Below are positions 7,033 through 12,984 of a stretch of 12,984 nt of DNA, piece by piece (within the stretch, counting starts at the first letter, position 1; every line of letters begins with the position of its first letter). Both the position numbers and the translations under genes were made by a program. The notes beneath the pieces were generated by a model, which searched no databases, was not told where the DNA came from, and saw nothing but the letters and a program-made list of their open reading frames with translations. This DNA comes from Gemmatimonadales bacterium (lineage in GTDB: Bacteria > Gemmatimonadota > Gemmatimonadetes > Gemmatimonadales > GWC2-71-9), in assembly GCA_041390145.1 (NCBI GenBank), contig JAWKQM010000023.1:1-12984 (forward strand), given 5' to 3'.

Positions 7033-8014
7033 CCTCTTCCGGCGGCGCCCCACCCGGCGCGAATTCCTCGCGATCGGCGGCGGCGTGTTCGTCGCCCTCT
7101 CGCTCCCGCTCGCCCTCCGGCGGCGTGTGCAGCTGTTCCGGCGATCCTTCCCCGTCATGGGGACCATCGCCGAGGTACAGGTGGCGCACCCGGACCCGCG
7201 GCTGGCGGAGGCGGCCATCGATGCCGCCATGGCGGAGCTCCAGCGGGTGGAACGGGTCATGACCCGGTTCCGGCCCGACTCGGACATCGGACGGGTGAAC
7301 GCCGGCGCGGCGGTCGAGGGAGTCACCGTGTCAGCGGAGACCGCCTTCGTCATCCAGTCGGCACTGGCCTGGTCCTCCGTGAGTGACGGCGCCTTTGACC
7401 CCGCGCTGGGGTCGGCATCGGCCCTGTGGGATGTCCTGCACCGTGAGGAACCACCGGCGGACAAGTCGGTGGCCCGGCTGGCCTCGCGCGGACTGTGGCG
7501 GAAGGTGGATCTCTCGCGGGCAGGCGGGACGCACCAGGTGCGGTTCAACGACCCCGACGTCCAGCTCGATCTGGGCGGGATTGCCAAGGGGTACGGCATC
7601 GACCGGTCGGTGGCAGCCCTGCGCAATCTGGGCGTGCAGCACGCTATCGTGACGGTCGGTGGGGACCTCTACGCCCTGGGCAACGCCCCCGACGGGGCCC
7701 CCTGGGAGGTCGGCATTCGCGACCCGCACCAGCTCGACCGACTGGCCGGCCGGCTCGCCGTGACCGACCGCGCCGTGACCACGTCCGGGGACTACGAGCG
7801 GTACTTCACCTGGCACGGCGTGCGGTACCACCACCTGATCGACCCCCGCACCGCGGCGCCCCGCCGATCCGCAATCCATAGCGTCACGGTGCAGGGAGAG
7901 AACGCCATGCATGCCGATGCCGCCGGCACGGCCGTGTTCGGTATGCCGGCCGATGCGGCGCTCCGTGTGGCCCGGCGGGTTCTCACCGACGCTGAGGTTA
8001 CCCCGCTTACCTGA
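7022..8014 (+). CDS. apbE: ApbE, FAD:protein FMN transferase, Tat-exported
   Basis: ApbE transfers FMN from FAD onto a threonine of target proteins, here presumably RnfG Thr193 and RnfD Thr173. The 330-residue product begins with a twin-arginine signal (TRREFLAIGGG at 11-21 and a hydrophobic core to about 32), with no lipobox cysteine. This predicts folded export to the side of the membrane where the Rnf flavins are attached. Family motifs are complete: PVMGT (44-48), FDPALG (125-130), DLGGIAKGYGID (183-194), TVGGDLYALG (211-220), TSGDYERYF (254-262), HLIDPRT (271-277) and the Mg-binding DAAGTAVF (299-306). The ATG at 7022 is supported by AAGGAG at 7010-7015; the frame is open back to 6935, but that part reads out of frame through the small upstream gene. 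Confidence 0.93.
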   Translation: MSDDLFRRRPTRREFLAIGGGVFVALSLPLALRRRVQLFRRSFPVMGTIAEVQVAHPDPRLAEAAIDAAMAELQRVERVMTRFRPDSDIGRVNAGAAVEGVTVSAETAFVIQSALAWSSVSDGAFDPALGSASALWDVLHREEPPADKSVARLASRGLWRKVDLSRAGGTHQVRFNDPDVQLDLGGIAKGYGIDRSVAALRNLGVQHAIVTVGGDLYALGNAPDGAPWEVGIRDPHQLDRLAGRLAVTDRAVTTSGDYERYFTWHGVRYHHLIDPRTAAPRRSAIHSVTVQGENAMHADAAGTAVFGMPADAALRVARRVLTDAEVTPLT

Positions 8015-8031
8015 GTTGGCCTGGAGGAGTT

Positions 8032-8385
8032 ATGAAGAGCCAGAACCTGTTCTGCAGCGCGTGCGACCGGCCGGTCCGGGTGCTCATCACGGACGAGCCG
8101 ACCAGCGAAGGTCAGGCGGAGGTGACTGACGCGGAAATGATCTGCCTCGAGATCGGTGCCCAGTGCACCGGTCATCTCTGTCCGCTCGGCGCGGCGGAGC
8201 CGGGGGCCATGGTGCGGCGCATCGTCCGCAACGGCATCCCGCTCGACACCCTGCAGACCGTCAAGGCCGACTGCCCCTTCTGCTTCAGCCAGACGGAGAT
8301 GATCCTCTACGGCGACGGCAAGGCGGGCTGCTCGGCGTGCGGCGCCGATGGTCGCTGGGTGGTCGATCACATCGAGCCGGCCTGA
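8032..8385 (+). CDS. 117-residue Cys-rich protein, probable zinc ribbon, unknown function
   Basis: I do not recognise this gene as a named family. It starts 17 nt after apbE with a strong ribosome site (GGAGG at 8023-8027), so it is probably the last gene of the Rnf operon. The product is soluble with no signal peptide. It holds nine cysteines: C8xxC11, then C38, C45 and C50, then C81xxC84 and C100xxC103. The last two pairs (ADCPFCF and GCSACGADG, 15 residues apart) look like a zinc ribbon, and the first pair plus the middle cysteines could form a second metal site. Nothing resembles the CxxCxxCxxxCP ferredoxin signature, so it is not a disguised RnfB. A role in metal handling or regulation of the operon is possible but unproven. 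Confidence 0.8.
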   Translation: MKSQNLFCSACDRPVRVLITDEPTSEGQAEVTDAEMICLEIGAQCTGHLCPLGAAEPGAMVRRIVRNGIPLDTLQTVKADCPFCFSQTEMILYGDGKAGCSACGADGRWVVDHIEPA

Positions 8386-8418
8386 CACAGCGGGTCTGAC
8401 GCCTCGCCCTGATTGAAC

Positions 8419-8445
8419 GCGCTGCACACGGCAGATGTGCAGCGC
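8419..8445. repeat. Perfect 10-bp inverted repeat, possible operon-end hairpin
   Basis: GCGCTGCACA at 8419-8428 and its exact reverse complement at 8436-8445 flank a 7-nt loop. It lies 34 nt after the last gene of the Rnf operon, where a terminator would be expected. There is no T-run on either side, so it is not a canonical intrinsic terminator. It could be a Rho-associated or 3'-end-stabilising hairpin, or a binding site for a dimeric regulator of the next gene. Confidence 0.6.
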
Positions 8446-8528
8446 CTGCCCCGCCCGTCGTCCCCCATCCAGCATGTCATGAGACCGCCCGTTCCGGGCA
8501 CCTCCCCCTTTACCTGTGCGGAGCGGGC

Positions 8529-8885
8529 GTGAATCGACCGATGCGAGCGGCGGTCAGTGTGCTCCTCCTGTCCGGGTGTGTCTCTTGGGAAACCACCGAG
8601 ATTGCCAGCCCGGACAAGGTCCCGGCAAACAGGGTGATCACGGTCTGGACCCGCAGCGGTTCCATGCGGTGGAAATCGGTCCAGGTGACCCCGGACAGCC
8701 TCAGTGGCGTCCCAACCACCGCGTCGCGCAGTTGCGGCACCTGCCGTGTCTCCATTCCCATCTCCGCGGTGGATTCGACCAAGTCGCAGTCGTCCAATGC
8801 CCTTCCCGTCGTACTGGCCACGGCACCGTTCGTGTTCCTGATCGTCTCGCTGATGAGCTACGACTCAGGCCCCACCACCTACTGA
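8529..8885 (+). CDS. Small predicted lipoprotein with C-terminal hydrophobic helix, unknown function
   Basis: The product is 118 residues. It begins with a short positively charged segment and a hydrophobic core ending in the lipobox LLSGC (13-17), so Cys17 would be lipid-modified after export. The middle (about 35-85) is a beta-rich stretch of the kind seen in small secreted proteins (ITVWTRSG, MRWKSVQV, RVSIPISAVDS), with a CxxC pair at Cys69/Cys72. A hydrophobic helix at about 91-110 is followed by a short tail, giving an unusual lipid anchor plus C-terminal helix. The GTG at 8529 is preferred because GGAG at 8520-8523 is correctly spaced; an ATG at 8541 is an alternative. It is separated from both neighbours and looks like an independent gene. 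No function can be named. Confidence 0.72.
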   Translation: MNRPMRAAVSVLLLSGCVSWETTEIASPDKVPANRVITVWTRSGSMRWKSVQVTPDSLSGVPTTASRSCGTCRVSIPISAVDSTKSQSSNALPVVLATAPFVFLIVSLMSYDSGPTTY

Positions 8886-8908
8886 ATCCCCTCTGGACGC
8901 CGGTCCGG

Positions 8909-8914
8909 TATACT
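8909..8914 (+). promoter_or_regulatory. Candidate -10 element upstream of corA
   Basis: TATACT lies 51 nt before the corA start in an otherwise GC-rich 80-nt gap. No convincing -35 box is visible at the usual 16-18 nt distance, so this is a weak promoter prediction based on the -10 match and position alone. Confidence 0.35.
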
Positions 8915-8950
8915 ATTGGGTGACAGTTCCATCCCACCCGCCGAACTGAT

Positions 8951-8956
8951 GGAGGT
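8951..8956 (+). promoter_or_regulatory. Ribosome binding site for corA
   Basis: GGAGGT lies 9 nt before the ATG at 8966 and supports that start over downstream methionines. Confidence 0.6.
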
Positions 8957-8965
8957 GCAGAGGCG

Positions 8966-10039
8966 ATGTTCCGCAAACAACACCCCCCACCAGGTTCACG
9001 ACCCGGCACCCTGGCCATCCCGCCCGACTCACCCCCGCCCCGGATACATGTCTACCAGTACACGGCCGAGGAGCTGCTCGAGCGGCCGATCGGGAAGGTG
9101 GAGGAGCTGGTACCCTTCGCGAGGAGCGACAAGACCACGTGGGTGGATGTTCGCGGCCTTGGGGACGAGGCGGTGCTCCGTCGGATTGCCGAGCTGTTCA
9201 ACATCGACGGACTTTCGCTCGAGGACGCGGTCAACCTGCCCCAGCGGGCCAAGTCCGAGGCACGCGACCAGCATCAGGTGATCATCGCCCGCCTGCCGAT
9301 CCTGACGGAGGACGGCGGCGTGGATACCCCGCAGGTGTGCCTGCTTCTCGGCAAGCGGCACCTGGTCTCCTTCCAGGAAACCGCCCTCGGCGCCTTCGAG
9401 CCGGTGCGGGAGCGCCTCCGGTCCGGCATCGGGCCCATCCGGGCCCTCGGCCCCGACTACCTGGCCTATGCCCTGATCGACACCCTGATCGACCGCTACT
9501 ATCCGCCCGCCGAGCAGTTGTCGCATGAACTCGAGGACCTCGAGGACGAGATCTCCGAGCGCGACAACCCTGAGGCGATCGCTCGCCTGCACGACATCCG
9601 CCGGCAGCTCGTGATCCTCCGCCGGGTGGGCTGGCCCCAGCGGGAGGCAATCACCAGCCTGATCCGGGACCAGACCCCGTTCGTGACCGACGAGGTACGG
9701 GCCTACCTGCGCGACACCCAGGATCACATCGCGCAAATCGTGGAACTCATCGACTCCTGCCGTGAAATGACGGTGAGCCTGATGGACATCCACCTCTCGG
9801 CGCTCAGCCAGCGCACCAACGAAGTCATGAAGGTGCTGACGATCGTCGCCAGCATCTTCATCCCGCTGACATTCATTGCGGGCATTTATGGGATGAATTT
9901 CGAGTACATGCCGGAACTGCACCGACAGCACGCCTACCCGATGGTGATTGCGACCATGGCGGTCGTGGCTGCCCTGATGCTGGGCTACTTCTGGCACCGG
10001 GGCTGGATCGGGGGCCGCAAACGAGAGGACCGCAAATGA
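8966..10039 (+). CDS. corA: CorA-type magnesium/cobalt (divalent cation) channel
   Basis: CorA proteins form pentameric inner-membrane channels for Mg2+ and related cations. The 357-residue product has a cytoplasmic N-terminal domain beginning near residue 27, a long charged helix region (about 180-285, including HELEDLEDEISERDNPEAI), a first membrane helix (about 289-309) ending in the diagnostic selectivity motif YGMN (308-311), the short loop FEYMPELH, and a second membrane helix (about 325-345) with a basic C-terminus. This follows the Thermotoga-like CorA layout, and the length is normal. It has its own candidate promoter and overlaps mscS at its stop, so the two are probably co-transcribed. 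Exact ion preference (Mg2+, Co2+, Zn2+) cannot be told from sequence. Confidence 0.93.
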   Translation: MFRKQHPPPGSRPGTLAIPPDSPPPRIHVYQYTAEELLERPIGKVEELVPFARSDKTTWVDVRGLGDEAVLRRIAELFNIDGLSLEDAVNLPQRAKSEARDQHQVIIARLPILTEDGGVDTPQVCLLLGKRHLVSFQETALGAFEPVRERLRSGIGPIRALGPDYLAYALIDTLIDRYYPPAEQLSHELEDLEDEISERDNPEAIARLHDIRRQLVILRRVGWPQREAITSLIRDQTPFVTDEVRAYLRDTQDHIAQIVELIDSCREMTVSLMDIHLSALSQRTNEVMKVLTIVASIFIPLTFIAGIYGMNFEYMPELHRQHAYPMVIATMAVVAALMLGYFWHRGWIGGRKREDRK

Positions 10040-10920
10040 ACGAGTTGCTCAAGTGGGCCGATCCCGAGCAGATCTCCAACATGGTGGTGGTCTTCGTCCC
10101 GAAACTGGTCGCCGCGATCCTCGTCTTCCTGCTGTTCTGGGTGGGACTCCGGCTTACCCAGCGGCCCATCCGGGCGGGACTCCAGCGCGCGGGCTTCGCG
10201 GACGCGCTGATCCGGCTGATCGTGGACAGCCTCTACAAGGGCGCCGTGCTGCTCCTCGGCCTCGTGATGGCCGCGAGCCAGCTGGGCATCAACGTTGGGG
10301 CGGCGCTGACCGGGATCGGGGTGGTGGGCGTGGCGGTGGGGTTTGCGGCCCAGGAGACGCTCGCGAACATGATCGCGGGATTCCTGATCTTCTGGGACCA
10401 TCCCTTCAAGATCGGCGACTACATCACCGCCCATGGGCTCTATGGCGAAGTCACCGCCATCACCATGCGGACCACCCGCATTCGCACGATGGAGAACACC
10501 TACGTGGTCATCCCCAACAGCCAGATCATCGGCGACGTCCTGGTGAACCACTCCATGTATGGGGAGACGCGGGTCAACGTCCCGATCGGGATTGCCTACA
10601 AGGAGCAGATCGTCCAGGCCCGGGAGGTCCTGCTCTCGGCCGTGGCGGGGCTGGAGGGAGTCATGGCGGACCCTGCCCCGACGGTGGTGGTGTCGGAGCT
10701 CGACAGCTCGAGCGTCAACCTCCTGGTCCGGGTGTGGATCGACGACGCCTGCGATGAGCGCCCTGTCTTCCACCGCGTGATGGAGGCGTCGAAGGTGGCC
10801 CTCGACCGCGCCGGCATTGAGATCCCGTTCCCGCACCTCCAGCTCTTCGTGGACGACGTCCGGGAGAAGGTCTGGGCGGATGCGGCACGGTTTCCGGGGG
10901 TCGGGACGAGCCGGGAGTAG
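10036..10920 (+). CDS. mscS: MscS-family small-conductance mechanosensitive channel
   Basis: MscS channels open under membrane tension to release solutes during osmotic downshock. The 294-residue product has the standard compact layout: three membrane helices (about 17-40, 66-84 and 88-120), the third Gly/Ala-rich pore helix reading GVVGVAVGFAAQETLANMIAG. Then come the beta domain with PFKIGDYI (123-130) and VVIPNSQI (157-164), and the alpha/beta C-terminal vestibule domain. The ATG at 10036 overlaps the corA stop as ATGA, with GAGAGG at 10023-10028 as ribosome site. Length and motifs match E. coli MscS rather than the larger MscK/YbdG types. The gene ends 2 bp from the stop of the convergent peptidase gene. 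Confidence 0.94.
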   Translation: MNELLKWADPEQISNMVVVFVPKLVAAILVFLLFWVGLRLTQRPIRAGLQRAGFADALIRLIVDSLYKGAVLLLGLVMAASQLGINVGAALTGIGVVGVAVGFAAQETLANMIAGFLIFWDHPFKIGDYITAHGLYGEVTAITMRTTRIRTMENTYVVIPNSQIIGDVLVNHSMYGETRVNVPIGIAYKEQIVQAREVLLSAVAGLEGVMADPAPTVVVSELDSSSVNLLVRVWIDDACDERPVFHRVMEASKVALDRAGIEIPFPHLQLFVDDVREKVWADAARFPGVGTSRE

Positions 10921-10922
10921 TC

Positions 10923-12467
10923 CTACCTCGCGGCCTTCCGCGGCACCTTCGTCGGCGCCATGGCGGCATTGTAGGCGTAGGCCGCCATGACCACGGCGTT
11001 CTTCATGAGGTCCTGGGCCTGGATGGTGTCGTAGAAGTCCAGGTTGGTGTGGCCGCCGGTTCCGGGAATGTTGTCCTGCAGGAACTGGAAGCCCGGCAGC
11101 CCCACCTCGTCGAACGACACGTGGTCGGTGCTGCCGACGCTCTGATTGGACACTACCACCATCCCGAAGTCCCGGAACGGCTCCATCCAGGCGCTGAGCA
11201 TGGCCCGCGCCGCCTCGTTGCCCTGCAGGTAGATGCCGAGATACTGCCCCGCCCCGTAGTCCTGGTTGAAATACACCGACAACTTCTCGTAGGCCGGCTT
11301 GACCCCGACGGTGGAGTCCCGCGGGTCGCCGAAGTGCTCCCGGACATACGCGCGCGACCCCCACAGCCCCTCCTCCTCGCCGCTCCAGAGCGCGAACCGG
11401 ATGGTCCGGCGCGGCCGGGCGCCGACCGCCTTCAGGATGCGCGCGGCTTCCAGCACCACGGCAGAGCCGGAGGTGTTGTCGCTGGCGTTCGGGCTCGCGT
11501 GCCAGGTGTCGAAATGCGCGCCGATCATCACGACCTCGTCCTTGAGGTCGGTGCCCTGGATTTCACCCGTGATATTCACCGCCTGCTCGACCACGTCGCC
11601 GATCCGGTTGCGTACGTCGATCTGGACCGTCACCGGAATCCCCCGCTTGAGGATCCGGTACATCCGGTTGTAGTGCTCCGGGGTGATGGCAACGATGACG
11701 GGCCCCGCCAGCATGCCCGCCCGCGACCACCGGTCTCTCCACGCACCGGGACGCGAGAAGCCGCGCACCGCACCGAGCCAGCCGCTCTCCGACTGCATCA
11801 CGGCGGCCACCCCCTCGGAAGCGAAGAAGGCCATCTTCTCCTCCGAGCTGAGGAGCTCTGGGTTGGGGGGCGGCCGGTTCGGAGCGGGGCGAACCGGGGC
11901 GATCACGGTGCGCTGCAGGGAGTCCAGGTTGGCCTGGCTCCGGCGCGGAACACCATTGGTCAGGGGCGCCAGGTCAATCGCGGCCGGCGGCGTCACCAAG
12001 ACTGCCTTGCCCCTGAGCGTGCCGCGGTACTGGTCGAGGTCGCGCCGCAGCTGGAGCTCGACGATTTCCGCCTGCGCCACCTGGGGGCCGTCAGTGCCGC
12101 GGGTGTGGGCCAGCGGATAGCCGACCATCGGCTGGTAGTCGGGCTCGAGCATGTGGAGCGACACGAACTCGTTGTCCCACGTCACGCCGAAGTCCATGAA
12201 CGGCTCGGGTGTCACGTTGGTCAGCCCGAGGCTCCGCATCTGCCCCAGGGCCCACTGCTGCGCCCGCTGCATGTCCCGCGAGAGGGTCAGGCGCGCGCCG
12301 AGGACGTCGGTCATGTAGCTCTCGAAGTTCATGACCTGGGAGTGCTGGAGCCCTTCGGTGCGAATCTTCGCCATCATCACCGAGTCGACGGGGGTGGGAT
12401 CACCGGAGAATCCCGCGGTCAGGAGCAGCAGGAGGGCGGTGGCGGCGGGGCGGAATCGGAACGGCAT
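10923..12467 (-). CDS. Secreted M28-family zinc metallopeptidase (aminopeptidase/carboxypeptidase-like)
   Basis: M28 enzymes are two-zinc exopeptidases, often exported. The 514-residue product starts with a signal peptide (basic start, LLLLL core, likely cleavage near residue 22, no lipobox). A protease-associated-like region (about 130-290) precedes or is inserted into the catalytic domain. Predicted zinc ligands and catalytic residues are His318 in GAHFDTWH, Asp330 in ASDNTSGS, Glu364 (base) and Glu365 in WSGEEEGLWGS, Asp403 in FNQDYG, and His473 in GGHTNLDFYD; all are intact. GSTDHVSFDEVGLPGFQF (445-462) is also a family segment. On the coding strand GAGGAG sits 5 nt before the ATG at 12467. 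Substrate specificity cannot be assigned. The gene is convergent with mscS and downstream of the DUF4136 gene. Confidence 0.92.
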   Translation of the reverse strand: MPFRFRPAATALLLLLTAGFSGDPTPVDSVMMAKIRTEGLQHSQVMNFESYMTDVLGARLTLSRDMQRAQQWALGQMRSLGLTNVTPEPFMDFGVTWDNEFVSLHMLEPDYQPMVGYPLAHTRGTDGPQVAQAEIVELQLRRDLDQYRGTLRGKAVLVTPPAAIDLAPLTNGVPRRSQANLDSLQRTVIAPVRPAPNRPPPNPELLSSEEKMAFFASEGVAAVMQSESGWLGAVRGFSRPGAWRDRWSRAGMLAGPVIVAITPEHYNRMYRILKRGIPVTVQIDVRNRIGDVVEQAVNITGEIQGTDLKDEVVMIGAHFDTWHASPNASDNTSGSAVVLEAARILKAVGARPRRTIRFALWSGEEEGLWGSRAYVREHFGDPRDSTVGVKPAYEKLSVYFNQDYGAGQYLGIYLQGNEAARAMLSAWMEPFRDFGMVVVSNQSVGSTDHVSFDEVGLPGFQFLQDNIPGTGGHTNLDFYDTIQAQDLMKNAVVMAAYAYNAAMAPTKVPRKAAR

Positions 12468-12487
12468 CGGATCTCCTCGGCAATGTG

Positions 12488-12518
12488 AAAACGGGACCAG
12501 GCCTCAGCCTGATCCCGT
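12488..12518 (-). terminator. Intrinsic terminator after the DUF4136 gene
   Basis: Arms 12491-12502 and 12507-12518 form a 12-bp stem with one G-U wobble and a 4-nt loop. Read on the minus strand the stem is followed directly by TTTT. It lies 35 nt past the stop of the DUF4136 gene and just before the peptidase start, so it should separate their transcription at least partly. Confidence 0.75.
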
Positions 12519-12553
12519 CTCCAAAGGTACTGCCAAACTGCCGCGGCTGACGA

Positions 12554-12984
12554 CTACTTCTTGGCGGCGCCCGGCGGGAAGTTCTTGAACATCTTGTCGA
12601 CGGCCTTCTGCAGGTTCGCCTGGTTCTTGGCGGCGTCCGAGCTCGGGTTCATCTGCTTGGTGGCGGTGGACTGCCAGATCAGCTGCTTCATGGCCGGGTC
12701 GTAGAGGTCAACCACGAGGGTGCCGGTGTTGATGGTCTGGGGAGTCGTGGTCGACATGCCCCCGCCCATTCCGCCCCAGCCCCATCCACCCGCCATGCCC
12801 GGGCCGGTGCCAAAGGTGTTGTACTGGGTGGACTGCTGCACGCTGATCTGGTAGGCAACGTACATGCTCACGTCACCGCTGTCCTGCTTGACCATGCCCC
12901 GCATGCTGAGCACGGAGTCGATGGCCTGCCGGATCTGCAGGTCCATGAGCTGGTTCGGATACTTGGCGCCGGTGATGTCGACCC
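12554..12984 (-). CDS. DUF4136 domain protein, 5' end outside window
   Basis: The frame runs off the right edge, so the in-window part is the C-terminal 142 residues or so; the methionine at 12946 is internal, as conserved-looking sequence (DITGAKYPNQLMDLQIRQAI) continues upstream of it. The pattern of a helix starting near LQIRQAIDSVLSMRGM, beta strands (MYVAYQISV, TGTLVVDLYDP, QLIWQSTATK) and a C-terminal helix ending KAVDKMFKNFPP is characteristic of DUF4136, a family of exported, often lipid-anchored proteins of unknown function. A Gly/Trp/Met-rich loop lies between the strands (about 12755-12815). The N-terminal signal cannot be seen here. Confidence 0.8.
   Translation of the reverse strand, partial: VDITGAKYPNQLMDLQIRQAIDSVLSMRGMVKQDSGDVSMYVAYQISVQQSTQYNTFGTGPGMAGGWGWGGMGGGMSTTTPQTINTGTLVVDLYDPAMKQLIWQSTATKQMNPSSDAAKNQANLQKAVDKMFKNFPPGAAKK

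Noticed and set aside
8032..8385. The Cys-rich terminal gene as a divergent RnfB
   Set aside because: It has no membrane helix and no CxxCxxCxxxCP motif; the CxxC pairs fit a zinc ribbon better.
8483..8500. Short GCCCG/CGGGC hairpin before the lipoprotein gene
   Set aside because: A 5-bp stem is expected by chance in sequence this GC-rich, and it lacks a T-tract.
9985..11364. A 459-codon open frame on the minus strand
   Set aside because: It runs opposite mscS and in another frame of the peptidase gene, spanning two well-supported genes; its composition is shadow-like.
11049..12488. A 479-codon open frame on the plus strand
   Set aside because: It is antisense to the M28 peptidase, which has intact catalytic motifs, a signal peptide and a ribosome site. 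The plus-strand product is His/Arg/Pro-rich without family motifs, a typical GC-rich shadow.

Overview
The window is a GC-rich, gene-dense bacterial segment with almost no non-coding DNA. Tight operons, many alanine- and proline-rich proteins, a secreted M28 peptidase and a DUF4136 protein give it the look of a Gemmatimonadota or similar environmental Gram-negative genome. That placement is inferred from general character; there is no rRNA or other phylogenetic marker here.

Region 1 (1-8385, plus strand) is one long energy-metabolism operon. It opens with the 3' part of a large NifJ-type 2-oxoacid (pyruvate):ferredoxin oxidoreductase that carries an extra one-cluster ferredoxin domain at its C-terminus, on an Ala/Pro-rich linker. 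Ten bases later come rnfC, rnfD, rnfG, rnfE and rnfA, then a 49-residue Cys-rich membrane peptide, a Tat-exported ApbE flavin transferase and a 117-residue Cys-rich probable zinc-ribbon protein. From rnfC to the 49-residue gene each start codon overlaps the preceding stop (ATGA or GTGA), and apbE overlaps by 11 nt. The subunit order is the familiar rnfCDGEAB, except that rnfB, the iron-sulfur entry subunit for ferredoxin electrons, is absent and the small Cys-rich gene sits in its place. RnfD and RnfG keep their FMN-accepting threonines, RnfE and RnfA keep the cysteine pairs for the intramembrane [2Fe-2S] cluster, and RnfC keeps both [4Fe-4S] motifs, so the rest of the pump looks intact. A reasonable reading is a 2-oxoacid-coupled Rnf ion pump with its maturation factors: ApbE for flavin and the Cys-rich peptide possibly for iron. 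The tethered ferredoxin domain might stand in for, or feed, the missing RnfB. That last point is inference.

Region 2 (8386-8885) holds a perfect 10-bp inverted repeat that may end the operon, then a small lipoprotein gene of unknown function. Region 3 (8886-10920, plus strand) is a two-gene unit of a CorA-type divalent-cation channel and an MscS-type mechanosensitive channel with overlapping start and stop. Region 4 (10923-12984, minus strand) is convergent to it, with only 2 bp between the stop codons: a secreted M28 metallopeptidase and, upstream of it, the 3' part of a DUF4136 gene, separated by a recognisable intrinsic terminator. I found no tRNA, rRNA, CRISPR array, insertion sequence or prophage signature.
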